A stretch of DNA of 64,000 bases from an uncultured Nonlabens sp. (GTDB taxonomy: Bacteria; Bacteroidota; Bacteroidia; Flavobacteriales; Flavobacteriaceae). Positions 34,763-42,726 of the stretch are shown piece after piece. The stretch is from positions 434,001 to 498,000 of the forward strand of contig CANLKV010000002.1 in NCBI GenBank assembly GCA_947491755.1, in the 5' to 3' direction. The notes beneath the pieces were generated by a model. It worked only from the letters and a program-made list of their open reading frames with translations. It ran no database searches and was not told the DNA's origin. How positions within the stretch are numbered: position 1 is the stretch's first letter; each line of letters begins with the position of its first letter. Made by a program: the position numbers and the translations under genes.

Positions 34763-36376
34763 ATGAACCGTAGTGCATTGCTCCTTATTTTTCTAGTGAT
34801 AACTTTTTCTTGTCAGCAGGGTAAAACTTCTATTGATGATTCTACAGTTTTTCGATACAACGAGCATGCTAATATTACAAGTCTTGACCCTGCCTTTGCA
34901 AAAGATCAACGTAATATCTGGCCTTGTAATCTTATTTACAATGGACTAGTCAAGCTAGATAAAAATTTAAATGTAGTGCCAGACCTTGCCTCGAACTGGT
35001 CTGTATCTGATGATGGATTGCAGTATACTTTTACTCTTAAGGATTCTATCTTTTTCCAAAAAAATAAGGCTTTTAAGAATGATTTGAACTCTCATGAATT
35101 TAATCGTGCTAGAGTTACAGCATCAGACTTTAAGTATTCGTTAGAACGTCTTAAAAATCCTGATCTTGCCTCACCTGGTGCGTGGACTATGAATTTGGTG
35201 GATCGCATTACTGCCCCCAGCGATAAAGAATTAGTTATTGTTTTGAAAAAAGCATTCCCTGCATTCCTGGGAATCTTAAGTATGAAGTTCTGCTCGGTCA
35301 TTCCGCATAGAGATAGGCTGATAGATTCTTATAACATACGTTCTAACCCTATAGGCACAGGTCCTTTTTATATGAAGCGATGGGAAGAAAATGTAAAGCT
35401 CGTGCTGAGGAAAAACGATATCTATCATGAGAAAGACAGCACTGGGATTTCATTGCCCTATCTTGAGGCTGTTGCCATCACATTTAAAAACGATAAACAG
35501 TCAGAGTTTCTCGAATTTGCGCAAGGAAATCTTGATTTTATAAACGCCATTGACCCTAGCTATAAAGATGAGCTATTAACCACACAAGGCGATCTCAAAA
35601 AGAAATATGTGTCTTCTGTCAAATTGATAAAAGCTCCCTTTCTCAACACGGAGTATCTAGGCATTAAACTAGATAATAACCAACCAGAACTACAAAACGT
35701 GCACCTGCGTAAAGCTATTAACCATGGATTTGACAGGGAGCTTATGATCAAATACCTGCGCAATAATATAGGAATTCCTGCCACAAGTGGTTTTATACCC
35801 GTAGGATTACCAGCAGGTGGTAAAATAACTGGTTATCTATACAACCCTAACCTGGCTAAAAAATTAGTAAATAAGTATATAGAGGAAACAGGTGATTCAA
35901 ATCCTAACATAACCATAAGCACTAATGCAAATTATCTAGACCTATGTGAATTTATACAAAAGGAACTGGAGAAAATAGGCATAGAGGTAAGTATAGATGT
36001 AATGCCACCCAGTACACTGCGGCAAGCGCGCAGTGCAGGAAATCTAGATGTTTTTCGTTCTAGTTGGATTGCAGATTATCCAGATGCAGAAAATTATTTA
36101 TCCCTCTTTTATTCTGGCAATTTTGCGCCAGGTGGCTCGAATTACACACAGTTTAATAACAGTACCTTTGATCAACTGTATGAGAAGGCTTTGAATAATC
36201 CTGATGCGGCACAGCGCGAAAGGCTATATATAGCTATGGACTCCATTATCATTGAACACGCAGCGATCGTACCGCTGTATTACGATGAAAGTGTGCGGTT
36301 TATTGATCATAAAATTTCCGGACTTGAAACAAATGCTGTCAATATGCTAGATCTAACACGGGTGATTAAACGCTAA
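34763..36376 (+). CDS. Peptide/nickel-type ABC substrate-binding lipoprotein
   Basis: A 537-residue family 5 solute-binding protein (DppA/OppA). MNRSALLLIFLVITFSC is a lipoprotein signal; PDLASNWSVSDDGLQYTFTLKDSIFFQ and NLDVFRSSWIADYPDAENYLSLFYSGNF are family segments. No permease or ATPase for peptide uptake adjoins it, so it may use a remote transporter or act as a receptor. Its stop overlaps the Dus start by one base. Confidence 0.9.
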   Translation: MNRSALLLIFLVITFSCQQGKTSIDDSTVFRYNEHANITSLDPAFAKDQRNIWPCNLIYNGLVKLDKNLNVVPDLASNWSVSDDGLQYTFTLKDSIFFQKNKAFKNDLNSHEFNRARVTASDFKYSLERLKNPDLASPGAWTMNLVDRITAPSDKELVIVLKKAFPAFLGILSMKFCSVIPHRDRLIDSYNIRSNPIGTGPFYMKRWEENVKLVLRKNDIYHEKDSTGISLPYLEAVAITFKNDKQSEFLEFAQGNLDFINAIDPSYKDELLTTQGDLKKKYVSSVKLIKAPFLNTEYLGIKLDNNQPELQNVHLRKAINHGFDRELMIKYLRNNIGIPATSGFIPVGLPAGGKITGYLYNPNLAKKLVNKYIEETGDSNPNITISTNANYLDLCEFIQKELEKIGIEVSIDVMPPSTLRQARSAGNLDVFRSSWIADYPDAENYLSLFYSGNFAPGGSNYTQFNNSTFDQLYEKALNNPDAAQRERLYIAMDSIIIEHAAIVPLYYDESVRFIDHKISGLETNAVNMLDLTRVIKR

Positions 36377-37338
36377 TGTCAGTCGATTTTAAACTTATAT
36401 CGTCGCCTCTGCAAGGGTTTACAGACTTCAGATTTCGCAATGCTTTTCATGAGTTTTTTGGTGGTATTGATGTTTTTTATGCTCCGTACATTAGGTTTAA
36501 CGGAAAGTTAGAGATCAAATCATCCTATCAACGTGACTTAAATCCAGATAATAACCAGGTACCCGAATTGATTCCTCAAGTCATGACGGCAAGTCTTGAT
36601 GAGTTCCTGCTGGCAGCGAATTACGTAAAGTCGCTGGGATACAACGAAATAAATTGGAATCTAGGCTGCCCTTATCCAATGGTGACAAAGCGCGGGATGG
36701 GCTCTGGTCTTATAGACAATACGCAACAGATAGATCATATTTTAGATCACGTGCTCTCTACCACCGATATAACAATATCGATGAAAATGCGCCTGGGGTA
36801 TGAAAGCACTTCAGAAATCCTGGATACTTTTGATATCTTAAAAAAATATCCACTCAAAAACATCGCTATTCATGCTAGAACGGGTAAGCAGTTGTATAAA
36901 GGAGGGGTGCACCTTGATGCTTTTCAAAAATGCATAGAACAGTCCCCTCACCTATTGTATTATAATGGTGATATCACAACCACTCAGATTTTTAAGGATC
37001 GAAAACTGCTATTTCCTAGCATCAAACATTTTATGATAGGACGTGGATTAATTGCAGATCCCTGGCTACCACATATGATCAAAAACGATTTGACTGATTA
37101 TCCAGAACACCGCTGGGAAATATTTAAGGCATTTCATGATCAGATTTACACACACTATGCAGACTTTTTACAGGGTCCCACACCTATAAAAATGAAAATG
37201 CAGGGGTTTTGGGGCTATTTTTCAGAACAATTTGAAAACCCACAAAAAACTTTTAAGAAAATAAAAAAGGCGAGCAATGCGAGAAGCTACAATGCAGCCG
37301 TTTCAGAAATCCTGCATAGTACTCAAAAACTAGCATAA
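36376..37338 (+). CDS. tRNA-dihydrouridine synthase
   Basis: A 320-residue FMN enzyme reducing uridines in tRNA D-loops. Signatures are SPLQGFTDFRFRNAFHEFFGG, NWNLGCPYPMVTKRGMGSGLI with the catalytic Cys, MKMRLGYES, IAIHARTGKQLYKG and MIGRGLIADPWL. It looks like a DusC-type or Bacteroidota-specific Dus; the target uridine is not assigned. Translationally coupled to the binding protein (TAATG). Confidence 0.93.
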   Translation: MSVDFKLISSPLQGFTDFRFRNAFHEFFGGIDVFYAPYIRFNGKLEIKSSYQRDLNPDNNQVPELIPQVMTASLDEFLLAANYVKSLGYNEINWNLGCPYPMVTKRGMGSGLIDNTQQIDHILDHVLSTTDITISMKMRLGYESTSEILDTFDILKKYPLKNIAIHARTGKQLYKGGVHLDAFQKCIEQSPHLLYYNGDITTTQIFKDRKLLFPSIKHFMIGRGLIADPWLPHMIKNDLTDYPEHRWEIFKAFHDQIYTHYADFLQGPTPIKMKMQGFWGYFSEQFENPQKTFKKIKKASNARSYNAAVSEILHSTQKLA

Positions 37339-37339
37339 A

Positions 37340-37386
37340 AAAAGAGCGGTCTCCACCGCTCTTTTAACTAGCGGTCTCCACCGCTA
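37340..37386 (+). terminator. Tandem duplicated hairpins after dus
   Basis: First hairpin: AAAAGAGCGGT (37340-37350), loop CTCC, ACCGCTCTTTT (37355-37365). Second: TAGCGGT (37369-37375), the same CTCC loop, ACCGCTA (37380-37386). The core GCGGTCTCCACCGCT is repeated exactly. The first is a strong terminator, the second lacks a T run. Confidence 0.85.
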
Positions 37387-37431
37387 TATTTCAATAAACA
37401 ACATGTTTTGCAATGACTGCTTATTTACTTA

Positions 37432-37503
37432 AACCGATATAAAAGTAAGTCGCCGATTAGTTAATCGAGTCGATTGTCTGTATTAATTTACGTAACATCG
37501 GTT
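37432..37503. other. Nested inverted repeats downstream of the Ycf48-like gene
   Basis: Outer arms AACCGAT (37432-37438) and ATCGGTT (37497-37503) enclose CGATTA-GT-TAATCG (37454-37467). It may fold as a terminator region for the minus-strand gene; no T run is convincing. Rest of the 37387-37557 gap shows nothing. Confidence 0.3.
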
Positions 37504-37557
37504 AAAAATAAATAAGTTATTGTTTTTCAACTATTTGTATTTTCAATAAAAATACCG

Positions 37558-38610
37558 TTAATCGATTGAGCTACCGGACAGCAGATTGAATCGGCTTAAT
37601 TTGTAGGGGCCTGCAAGCATCCCTTGAGAGGAATCTTCAAAAGCTACCGTATAAAACCCCTCTGTTGTAAGTTGTTTCCAATCTGTGCCGCGGTTACCAG
37701 ACCACCATACCCCAGGGCTGCCTACAGCAAGTAATTCCTTACCGTCAGTACCTGGAATGAATGTTATATCACTGCAGTAACCAGGGCCGCTAGCGTCTGC
37801 CATGAGTTCCCAGGTTGCACCACCATCGTAGGTTATCGCTTTATTTGATGTATTCACATTTTTGTTATCCCAGTCACCTCCTACAACAACTCCCTGGTTT
37901 TCATCATAAAAATCTATAGCATAAATACCCGTCATTGTGCCACCAGCCATGATAGGCGTGTCCTGTACTTCCCAGGTATTTCCCTTATCTGGACTGTGTA
38001 AAATGCGCGCCGCTTGTCCCCCAGTCGCTATCCAGATGTGATCATTATACAAAGCGATATTAGAGTTGCTTGCTGCATAGGCTGCTTCTCCTTCAATTAT
38101 TTCAGGTAACATCGTACAATCCATCTTATTCCAGGTATCACCACCATTGATCGTTGTGATTATACTAAAACAACCCTCCTGTGGATCGCCTATAGCTATA
38201 CCCTCTTTATCATTCCAGAATTTCATGCTGTCATAAAAAACACCTTCTCCTTCTTCTTGATAAACAAGAGCTATAGAGTCGTTTGCATGCTCAATTCTAT
38301 AAATCAATGCAGGATTACCAGCAGTAAGTATAAATGTAAATTGACTCGTCACCGCAATAGATCGAAACTCCAAGGACCTGTTATCCTCGTACACTATAAC
38401 TCCCGTGTTTACATCCTGATCAATCTGACCGTAGACCCCTTTACTACCAGCAAACCAATAATTTCCATCTCGCGTTTCTAAAGCTCTTATACTGGTTGAA
38501 TCAATTGCTACAGGTTCCATCTCGATCTTATGTATCACACGTCCGGTCCGTTCAAAGTTTTTGCAGGAAACCAGTAATAGCAATGCCAGGCTTGTTGTAA
38601 TGAATCTCAT
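37558..38610 (-). CDS. Ycf48/BNR-type beta-propeller lipoprotein
   Basis: A 350-residue lipoprotein: MRFITTSLALLLLVSCKNF has the lipobox. The rest is a propeller of BNR/Ycf48 kind with repeated GDTWN, GNTWEV, GATWEL, GTDWKQL elements spaced about 45-65 residues. Such proteins are often labelled photosystem stability factors, but this is no phototroph and the role is unknown. The frame extends to 38772 through a palindrome copy giving a false VFAFAKAN; ATG 38610 gives the signal peptide. Confidence 0.85.
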   Translation of the reverse strand: MRFITTSLALLLLVSCKNFERTGRVIHKIEMEPVAIDSTSIRALETRDGNYWFAGSKGVYGQIDQDVNTGVIVYEDNRSLEFRSIAVTSQFTFILTAGNPALIYRIEHANDSIALVYQEEGEGVFYDSMKFWNDKEGIAIGDPQEGCFSIITTINGGDTWNKMDCTMLPEIIEGEAAYAASNSNIALYNDHIWIATGGQAARILHSPDKGNTWEVQDTPIMAGGTMTGIYAIDFYDENQGVVVGGDWDNKNVNTSNKAITYDGGATWELMADASGPGYCSDITFIPGTDGKELLAVGSPGVWWSGNRGTDWKQLTTEGFYTVAFEDSSQGMLAGPYKLSRFNLLSGSSID

Positions 38611-38652
38611 AGGAGTACGTTTGAATTTTAAAAGCGATAATATAGTAAATAA

Positions 38653-38674
38653 GTTCGCTTTCGCGAAAGCGAAC
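38653..38674. repeat. Dispersed palindrome, exact with longer arms
   Basis: Exact 16-mer (38656-38671) flanked GTT/AAC as at 16125, a 22-bp palindrome, in the divergent gap between the propeller and Sun-family genes. Confidence 0.95.
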
Positions 38675-38723
38675 ACCCTTACCACACCATTATAATCGAC
38701 TAAAAAATCAAACAGGATATCCC

Positions 38724-38753
38724 CTTGCAAGCCACTAGATAACTGTATTTTTG
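38724..38753 (+). promoter_or_regulatory. Promoter of the Sun-family methyltransferase, likely leaderless
   Basis: CTTG (38724-38727), 18-base spacer, TATTTTTG (38746-38753), then 4 bases to ATG 38758. Initiation would fall in or beside the start codon. Confidence 0.55.
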
Positions 38754-38757
38754 CAGT

Positions 38758-39969
38758 ATGAGATTTCACCACAATTTAGTGCAAGCTACCGTAGATGCTT
38801 TGCACAATATATTTAACGAGGGCAAGTATGCCGACCAAGCGATCCAACGTATTCTTAAAAGAGATACTCGATGGGGTTCTAGAGACCGTGGTTTTATTGC
38901 AGAAACTACTTATGATATTGTAAGATACAAGCGATTGTATGCTGCTATTGCTGGAGTAAAAGAGCCCTATAAACCAGTAGACTTGTGGCGCATGACCGCT
39001 GTATGGATTGTCCTTAAAGGCTATGATGTGCCGGCCTGGGAAGAATATTACAATACACCCACACGGCGTATTAAAGGTAAGTTTGACGAGCTTTCTGCCT
39101 TGACTCCATACAAAGAATCCATACCAGACTGGATGGATGAGCTAGGAAAAAAAGAACTGGGAGAAGAGCTATGGAAGAAAGAAATTCATGCTCTCAATCA
39201 ACAAGCAAATGTTGTTTTAAGAACCAATCTGTTGCAAACAGATGTAAAGACCTTAAAAGAAAAACTACAGGCACTAGAAATTCAAACCGATACTACAGAT
39301 CGCTTTCCAGATGCCCTAGTACTTAAGGAACGAGCAAATGTTTTTCAAACTGATTTATTTAAAAACGGGCTTTTTGAAGTACAAGATGCAGGATCCCAAT
39401 TGATTGCCCCTTATGCACAAGTAGAACCAGGTATGAGAGTCATGGATGCCTGCGCTGGAGCTGGCGGTAAATCACTACATCTTGCAGCCCTAATGGAAAA
39501 TAAAGGTCAAATCATAGCGACTGATATTTATCAAAACAAGCTCAATGAATTGAAACGTCGTGCACGACGCGCAGGAGCTCATAATATTGAGACCCGATTA
39601 ATTGACAGCACTAAGGTCATCAAAAAATTAAATGGCAAAATGGACCGATTAGTAATCGATGCACCCTGTAGTGGTCTAGGAGTACTGCGTAGGAATCCTG
39701 ATGCTAAATGGAAGCTTGAGCCAGAATTTTTAGATAAAATAAGAGCAACACAACAAGAGATTTTACAATCCTACAGTCGTGTATTGAAGCCTGGCGGAAT
39801 ATTAGTTTATGCAACCTGCTCGATACTACCATCAGAAAATCAGGATCAAGTAGAGCAATTTTTAAAATCCGAATCGGGTAATTCATTCCGATTAGACGAT
39901 TCGCAGTCATTACTTGCTCACAAGGATGGTTTTGATGGTTTTTATATGGCGCGATTAATCAAAAAATAA
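38758..39969 (+). CDS. RNA (cytosine-5) methyltransferase, RsmB/NOL1/NOP2/Sun family
   Basis: A 403-residue enzyme. An NusB-like helical N-terminal region precedes the MTase domain: DAGSQLIAPYAQVEPGMRVMDACAGAGGKSLHLA, DAPCSGLGVLRRNPDAKWK and YATCSILPSENQDQV with both catalytic Cys. RsmB (16S C967) is the likeliest but the family has several rRNA/tRNA targets. Confidence 0.9.
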   Translation: MRFHHNLVQATVDALHNIFNEGKYADQAIQRILKRDTRWGSRDRGFIAETTYDIVRYKRLYAAIAGVKEPYKPVDLWRMTAVWIVLKGYDVPAWEEYYNTPTRRIKGKFDELSALTPYKESIPDWMDELGKKELGEELWKKEIHALNQQANVVLRTNLLQTDVKTLKEKLQALEIQTDTTDRFPDALVLKERANVFQTDLFKNGLFEVQDAGSQLIAPYAQVEPGMRVMDACAGAGGKSLHLAALMENKGQIIATDIYQNKLNELKRRARRAGAHNIETRLIDSTKVIKKLNGKMDRLVIDAPCSGLGVLRRNPDAKWKLEPEFLDKIRATQQEILQSYSRVLKPGGILVYATCSILPSENQDQVEQFLKSESGNSFRLDDSQSLLAHKDGFDGFYMARLIKK

Positions 39970-39992
39970 ACTTTTAGTTTTCAAACGTATAG

Positions 39993-40025
39993 AAAAGCCC
40001 TTAACACCAAAGTTAAGGGCTTTTT
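39993..40025. terminator. Bidirectional terminator between Sun-family gene and alcohol dehydrogenase
   Basis: 9-bp stem GCCCTTAAC (39997-40005) with GTTAAGGGC (40012-40020), flanked by AAAA and TTTTT, so usable on both strands. Confidence 0.9.
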
Positions 40026-40031
40026 ATAGGG

Positions 40032-41039
40032 CTATAAACTCATATTAAGTACGGCACGAAATCTCGTTTTATTATTCATCATTTTTTCAAATGCTTCCTG
40101 TGCATCATCTAGCGCAAACTCTTCTATCATGGGCTTTGTTCCAGTCATAGCACTGAAGTTTAAAGTATCCTCGCTGTCTGGTGCTGTACCACTAGGCCAG
40201 CCTTTTAAACTTTTACGTTGCATGAGCAATTGTAAAGGAGACACTTTTACCTCCTCGCCAGCTGCTGCGATGAGTAGCATAGTACCTTCAATACCCAATC
40301 CATCGATGACACTAGATATCGCGTCTGCATGTGGTGCAGTAGCCACAATCAAATCAGCACCACCCATACTTTGCAATTTCTCTACAGCGTCAACCTCATT
40401 TGTTGCTATAAACTCATGTGCTCCTAGCTCCAGAGCTAGCTTTTTCTTATCTGCACTTGTTGAGATTGCAATGGTACGCATGCCCATTTTATTAGCGTAT
40501 TGAATAGCTAGATGCCCTAATCCACCTATACCTTGTACAGCGACTGTATCACCAGCACGCAACCCAGCATTGCGCATACCGTTGTACACTGTGATCCCTG
40601 CACATAGCAATGGTGCAGCCTCTACACTTGATAATTCGTCTGGTATGGCAGCAGCAGCCTCATAAGGTGCTGTCATATATTCTGCATAACCACCATCGTA
40701 AGATATCCCAGATACTTTTGCATTCTCGCAATTGATAAACATCCCTCGTCTACAAGGATCACAAGTAAAGCAGTGCCCACCGTGCCAGCCTATTCCCACA
40801 CGCTGCCCTTTTTTAAGACTAGACACATCGCTTCCTAATTCTTCAATGACACCCACAACCTCATGTCCAGGAGTACGTGGGAACGGATTACCCATAGCGC
40901 CTTGCTTCACAAAATCATCACTATGACAAATACCACAAGCTTCTACCTTAATTAAAATTTCATTGCTTTCTGGGCTAGGTTTATCCATCTGGACAATTTT
41001 TAAATTGCCGCCTTTTTCTAAAAATCGTGCTGCTTTCAT
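40032..41039 (-). CDS. Zinc-dependent alcohol dehydrogenase
   Basis: A 335-residue MDR enzyme. Catalytic zinc ligands are in EACGICHSDD and TPGHEVVG; the structural zinc site is Cys-x2-Cys-x2-Cys-x7-Cys in CFTCDPCRRGMFINC; GIGGLGHLAIQYANKMG binds NAD(P). Resembles the AdhP/YahK-type aldehyde reductases; substrate not known. Alone on its strand; upstream TATATTCA is a poor promoter box. Confidence 0.93.
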   Translation of the reverse strand: MKAARFLEKGGNLKIVQMDKPSPESNEILIKVEACGICHSDDFVKQGAMGNPFPRTPGHEVVGVIEELGSDVSSLKKGQRVGIGWHGGHCFTCDPCRRGMFINCENAKVSGISYDGGYAEYMTAPYEAAAAIPDELSSVEAAPLLCAGITVYNGMRNAGLRAGDTVAVQGIGGLGHLAIQYANKMGMRTIAISTSADKKKLALELGAHEFIATNEVDAVEKLQSMGGADLIVATAPHADAISSVIDGLGIEGTMLLIAAAGEEVKVSPLQLLMQRKSLKGWPSGTAPDSEDTLNFSAMTGTKPMIEEFALDDAQEAFEKMMNNKTRFRAVLNMSL

Positions 41040-41165
41040 AATTCTTGTTTTTTATGAATATAAGCGAGCATTACATTTTATCTACTGCAATTAAAACAAG
41101 CTTAACTACATCCATTGCATTTTGTCATCATTTTCTTAAAACCTTCAAATAATAAACGCATCTAT

Positions 41166-41173
41166 TACCTTTG
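41166..41173 (+). promoter_or_regulatory. TACCTTTG -7 box
   Basis: Exact TAnnTTTG, 18 bases before ATG 41192. It lies before the shorter start and overlaps a possible TTG start at 41171, favouring 41192. Confidence 0.45.
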
Positions 41174-41191
41174 AATGGTAAAACAAACTCT

Positions 41192-42067
41192 ATGAGAAGA
41201 TACCTATATGCCATATGTAGTACACTTTTAATAAGTGCGATAGGATTGTCTCAAAATCTTGAATTAAATGGTACAGAAAAAATTCAATTAGTTACCAGCA
41301 TTGAGAATCTAGCACATGTTGAGTCAGTAGCCTACAGCGACTCTACTCAGCTTTTGTATGTTTCTGTTCAAGCAGATCAACAACCAGGCGACGGGTCAAT
41401 TGTTACCCTCAATTTAGAAGGAATTGTTCAAGACCGTTCTTATGTCACTGGATTAAACAACCCTAAAGGCATTGCCATCTTCAATAATAAACTTTACGTA
41501 AGCGATCAAAAAGAACTGGTAGAGATCCAACTTGCAACAGGTGAGATTCTTAATAAGTATCATGCAGGCGATGAACTTTTTTTAAATGATGTTGCGATAG
41601 ATGACCAGGGCCAGGTTTATGTGTCAGACATGAGATCTTCTTCCATTTATAAATTAGATACGCAATCAAATTATACAAAATGGCTCTCAACTCCCTTACT
41701 AGAAAATCCTAATGGACTGCTTGTACAAAACGATACTTTATATGTTGCGGCATGGGGTCTTCCTGAAAAAAACAAAAAGAGTCGAGCTTCAGGTAGGTTT
41801 CTTAAAGTTTCTTTATTAGATCAAAGTATTACTGCTATTACACCCACCGCTCAAGGAAATCTAGATGGACTACAGACTTATGATCAGAACCATTTTTTAA
41901 TTTCTGACTGGAGCGCTGGAATCCTTTACAAAGTATCAAAGAATGGTGATGTTGTAGTCTTTTTAAAATCACAGCCATCCGTTGGTGATCACCTATATTT
42001 ACAAGACAAGAAATTATTAATCTTGCCTTTAAATAGACAAAATACAGTCCAATTTTTTAAATTATAG
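41192..42067 (+). CDS. Exported SMP-30/NHL-like beta-propeller
   Basis: A 291-residue exported protein with signal peptide MRRYLYAICSTLLISAIGLSQ. Blades appear as SVAYSDSTQLLYVSVQ, PKGIAIFNNKLYVSDQKELVEIQLATGEI, LNDVAIDDQGQVYVSDMRSSSIYKLD and NPNGLLVQNDTLYVAAWG, typical of SMP-30/gluconolactonase or NHL folds. Enzyme activity is not shown. It sits 10 bases upstream of a GNAT gene, so both are one unit. Confidence 0.8.
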   Translation: MRRYLYAICSTLLISAIGLSQNLELNGTEKIQLVTSIENLAHVESVAYSDSTQLLYVSVQADQQPGDGSIVTLNLEGIVQDRSYVTGLNNPKGIAIFNNKLYVSDQKELVEIQLATGEILNKYHAGDELFLNDVAIDDQGQVYVSDMRSSSIYKLDTQSNYTKWLSTPLLENPNGLLVQNDTLYVAAWGLPEKNKKSRASGRFLKVSLLDQSITAITPTAQGNLDGLQTYDQNHFLISDWSAGILYKVSKNGDVVVFLKSQPSVGDHLYLQDKKLLILPLNRQNTVQFFKL

Positions 42068-42077
42068 ATGAAGACAA

Positions 42078-42632
42078 ATGATTTCCCTAGATCAGCACTT
42101 AGTCCTAGCACCTATTAAGGAAGAAGATCAACCTAAATTACTCGAGTTGATGTTGCGAGTTTACCGTCCAGTTTACGGTCACTTATGGGTTGACGACGGT
42201 TCGTCCTATGTACATTCTCAATTTAACTTATCGCAGCTTAAAAAAGAATTAAATGAGCGAGGTTCATTTTTTTATTTTGTGAAATATCAAGGCATTGAAC
42301 AGGGAATTATACGTTACATAGAAAATTGTTCCACGCCTGGCCTACCGCAAGAAGGTAGTTTAAAACTACATAGATTATACTTGACAACAGAGTTACATGG
42401 CAAGGGCTACGGTAAAAAATTGATGAGTCATGTTATAAACCACGCAAACCTTCATGGACAGCATAGTATATGGCTAGAATCTATGGATACGCAACAACAG
42501 GCACTTAATTTCTATACGAGAATGGGGTATAAACCTCTAGAACACTTCAAGCTGGACTCACCCAATATGCGTCCAGAATATCGTGGTATGATACGTATGT
42601 TGCTGGAATTGCAAGTGCTAGAGGAATGTTGA
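42078..42632 (+). CDS. GNAT family N-acetyltransferase
   Basis: A 184-residue acetyltransferase. The acetyl-CoA loop is LHGKGYGKKLM after strand LYLTTE, followed by IWLESMDTQQQALNFYTRMGYKPL, the usual motif B. Substrate unknown. Follows the propeller gene by ten bases. Confidence 0.9.
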   Translation: MISLDQHLVLAPIKEEDQPKLLELMLRVYRPVYGHLWVDDGSSYVHSQFNLSQLKKELNERGSFFYFVKYQGIEQGIIRYIENCSTPGLPQEGSLKLHRLYLTTELHGKGYGKKLMSHVINHANLHGQHSIWLESMDTQQQALNFYTRMGYKPLEHFKLDSPNMRPEYRGMIRMLLELQVLEEC

Positions 42633-42649
42633 AAAGGTGGTGGTAAATC

Positions 42650-42665
42650 TGCTTACGCGAAAGCG
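42650..42665. repeat. Dispersed palindrome, 2 mismatches
   Basis: TGCTTACGCGAAAGCG in the gap before purL. Confidence 0.7.
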
Positions 42666-42694
42666 GAAACCCATTTCATAAAAACCTAAAAAAC

Positions 42695-42702
42695 TATCTT
42701 TG
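42695..42702 (+). promoter_or_regulatory. -7 box of purL
   Basis: Exact TATCTTTG, 24 bases before ATG 42727, with TTTC 17 bases upstream as weak -33. It excludes the TTG frame start at 42700. Confidence 0.5.
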
Positions 42703-42726
42703 CGGCAGCTCATAAACGCGCTCACA

